Positions 8,387 through 9,631 of a stretch of 9,631 nucleotides of DNA are shown here, in pieces. Below the pieces are notes generated by a model. That model worked only from the letters and a program-made list of their open reading frames with translations. It was not told the origin of the DNA and ran no database searches. The translations under genes were made by a program, and so were the position numbers. Origin of the DNA: Porphyromonas sp. (GTDB lineage: Bacteria > Bacteroidota > Bacteroidia > Bacteroidales > Porphyromonadaceae); NCBI GenBank assembly GCA_029983495.1, contig JASBZJ010000068.1, positions 1 through 9,631 on the forward strand, in the 5' to 3' direction. The first letter of the stretch is position 1. Every line of letters begins with the position of its first letter.

Positions 8387-9631
8387 CCAAGCAAACTTTA
8401 AGGCTTGTTTTTGCGTGTTGCATACTACTATGGGTAAGTAACTCAACGTTTATTTATGCTCAGGAAGCGTTCCCCCCTTATACAAAGGTAGGAACGCTTT
8501 CTAATGGTATGCGATACATATTACTGCCTACCCAACAAACCCCAGCTTGTGCCGAAGTACGTTTAGTTATGACTGTTGGTTCGGTTAACGAGCAAATACC
8601 TGGTCAAGCGGGTGCTGCTCATTTTATTGAACATATGGCCTTTAAAGGCACAAAAAAATATCCCAATCGAAGCATTATTTCATACTTCGAAAAGTGTGGA
8701 TTGCGCTACGGGCGCGATATAAACGCTCTTACAGGCTACGACCGAACGCAATACATACTTACAATACCTGCCCATTTGCCAAATGAAAATATTATCGATT
8801 CAACCCTTAATATTGTTGAGCAATGGATATGCGGATTAACGTTAGATGAAACCGATATTGAAAAGGAACGAAACATTATACTCGAGGAGTTACGAAATTA
8901 CCAGTTTAATGACCCTTTTCACAAACTAAAAATAGGTATTGGCGCCGAAGCTCACCATATTCCCCTAGGACGAGAATACGATATTCGCCATATTACACCT
9001 AAAGCACTTCAACAATTCTATAAACAGTGGTATACACCTCAGCATGCAACGCTTATTATTGTTGGCGACATAAATGTGCATCAAGTAGAAAAAAGTATTC
9101 ACACTATTCTCTCCCCCATAGATAAGGGCAAGCCTTCCAAACATAATTTTATTTTGCCACTACATTACAATAAGGGTATTACAATAAACTCTACAACCGA
9201 TAGTTACACCCCACACCCCATAATAGAACTGATTGTACCCCTACCCGCCAGCCTTCCCAACAGTACTTCAACACACGCCCAAAATGCAAACTGTAAAATA
9301 CTTATCAACCTTATCGAATCGTACTTCAATGGTAAGGGGTTAAAATATTCCGTATCGAAGGATTGGTACCTTATGGGTACCGATCACCTTGTTTTTTCTC
9401 TTTTTGCGTTAACCGAATCTGGTATTATTGATGCAGTTCAACGTTTAGCCACGGTACTCACTAACTTAGCAAAGCATGGTTTTCGAAAAAGCGATATCGA
9501 AAAAGCTAAGGAACAAGTGCTAAAATCATATGGGGTAATTCCACCCAGCTATACCCTTAAAGGCTGGTGTGATTATTTTACTGATTATGTTGTGCTTGGC
9601 TATCTTCCAATTATACAAAGCAATAGCTTTA
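8383..9631 (+). CDS. Secreted M16-family zinc metallopeptidase, PqqL-like (3'-truncated)
   Basis: The visible 416 codons are open to the window end; Bacteroidota and PqqL-type homologues are usually about 900 or more residues, so over half is missing. The signal peptide is about 1-26 with cleavage at IYA-Q, so the enzyme should be exported, most likely to the periplasm. The inverted zinc motif HFIEH is at 80-84 (H80 and H84 ligands, E83 general base). The distal ligand is expected at E169 in ERNIILEE (162-169), so the active-site half looks intact. GLRYGRDINALTGYD (106-120) and ITPKALQQFYKQWYTPQ (204-220) closely resemble E. coli PqqL as I remember it. M16 enzymes cleave peptides or small proteins enclosed in a two-half chamber. 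The closing half and its Arg/Tyr substrate-binding residues lie beyond the window. Coupled to an outer-membrane transporter operon, it probably digests what SusC imports. Confidence 0.93.
   Translation, partial: MTKQTLRLVFACCILLWVSNSTFIYAQEAFPPYTKVGTLSNGMRYILLPTQQTPACAEVRLVMTVGSVNEQIPGQAGAAHFIEHMAFKGTKKYPNRSIISYFEKCGLRYGRDINALTGYDRTQYILTIPAHLPNENIIDSTLNIVEQWICGLTLDETDIEKERNIILEELRNYQFNDPFHKLKIGIGAEAHHIPLGREYDIRHITPKALQQFYKQWYTPQHATLIIVGDINVHQVEKSIHTILSPIDKGKPSKHNFILPLHYNKGITINSTTDSYTPHPIIELIVPLPASLPNSTSTHAQNANCKILINLIESYFNGKGLKYSVSKDWYLMGTDHLVFSLFALTESGIIDAVQRLATVLTNLAKHGFRKSDIEKAKEQVLKSYGVIPPSYTLKGWCDYFTDYVVLGYLPIIQSNSF

Noticed and set aside
8383..8421. Possible lipobox VFAC near the start of the M16 peptidase, suggesting a lipoprotein
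   Set aside because: The cysteine would be residue 11, before most of the hydrophobic core. The segment to IYA-Q at about residue 26 makes a normal type I signal peptide.

Overview
The window looks like a piece of a Bacteroidales-type (Bacteroidota) chromosome. The evidence is a SusC/SusD outer-membrane pair with textbook motifs, a Bacteroidota-type -7 promoter element (TAnnTTTG), no obvious Shine-Dalgarno sequences, and a fermentative enzyme pair (CoA-transferase and ATP-dependent PEP carboxykinase) typical of succinate/acetate-producing anaerobes. All six genes read on the + strand. The first lacks its 5' end and the last its 3' end because of the window edges.

Region A (1-2497) is central carbon metabolism. 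The C-terminal half of a succinyl-CoA:acetate-type CoA-transferase is followed after 29 bases by a complete pckA. A strong, symmetrical stem-loop with A7/T7 flanks (2463-2497) closes this unit. PckA would join PEP and oxaloacetate on the route to succinate, and the CoA-transferase would move CoA between acyl groups such as succinyl-CoA and acetate, so the two enzymes plausibly act on the same fermentation branches.

Region B (about 2498-9631) is a separate outer-membrane uptake operon. A promoter-like element (2564-2571) precedes a SusC-like TonB-dependent transporter (1023 aa). It is followed by a SusD-like lipoprotein (464 aa, 13-base gap), a second lipoprotein of uncertain family (421 aa, 45-base gap), and a secreted M16 zinc metallopeptidase whose ATG overlaps the preceding stop (ATGA). 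The peptidase resembles E. coli PqqL. No glycoside hydrolase, polysaccharide lyase or sulfatase is present. The most economical reading is import of a peptide or protein-derived ligand: SusC/SusD capture and transport, the extra lipoprotein as surface accessory, and the M16 enzyme as periplasmic processor. The arrangement parallels the proteobacterial TonB-receptor/M16-protease pairs (YddB-PqqL, FusA-FusC). This functional reading is inference.

A 10-base motif (ACTGTAATAC) occurs both upstream of the SusC gene and just before the second lipoprotein gene, and may be a shared regulatory site. I saw no RNA genes, CRISPR array, insertion sequence or origin. The only gene-free stretch above 150 bases is 2424-2595, which holds the terminator and the promoter region.
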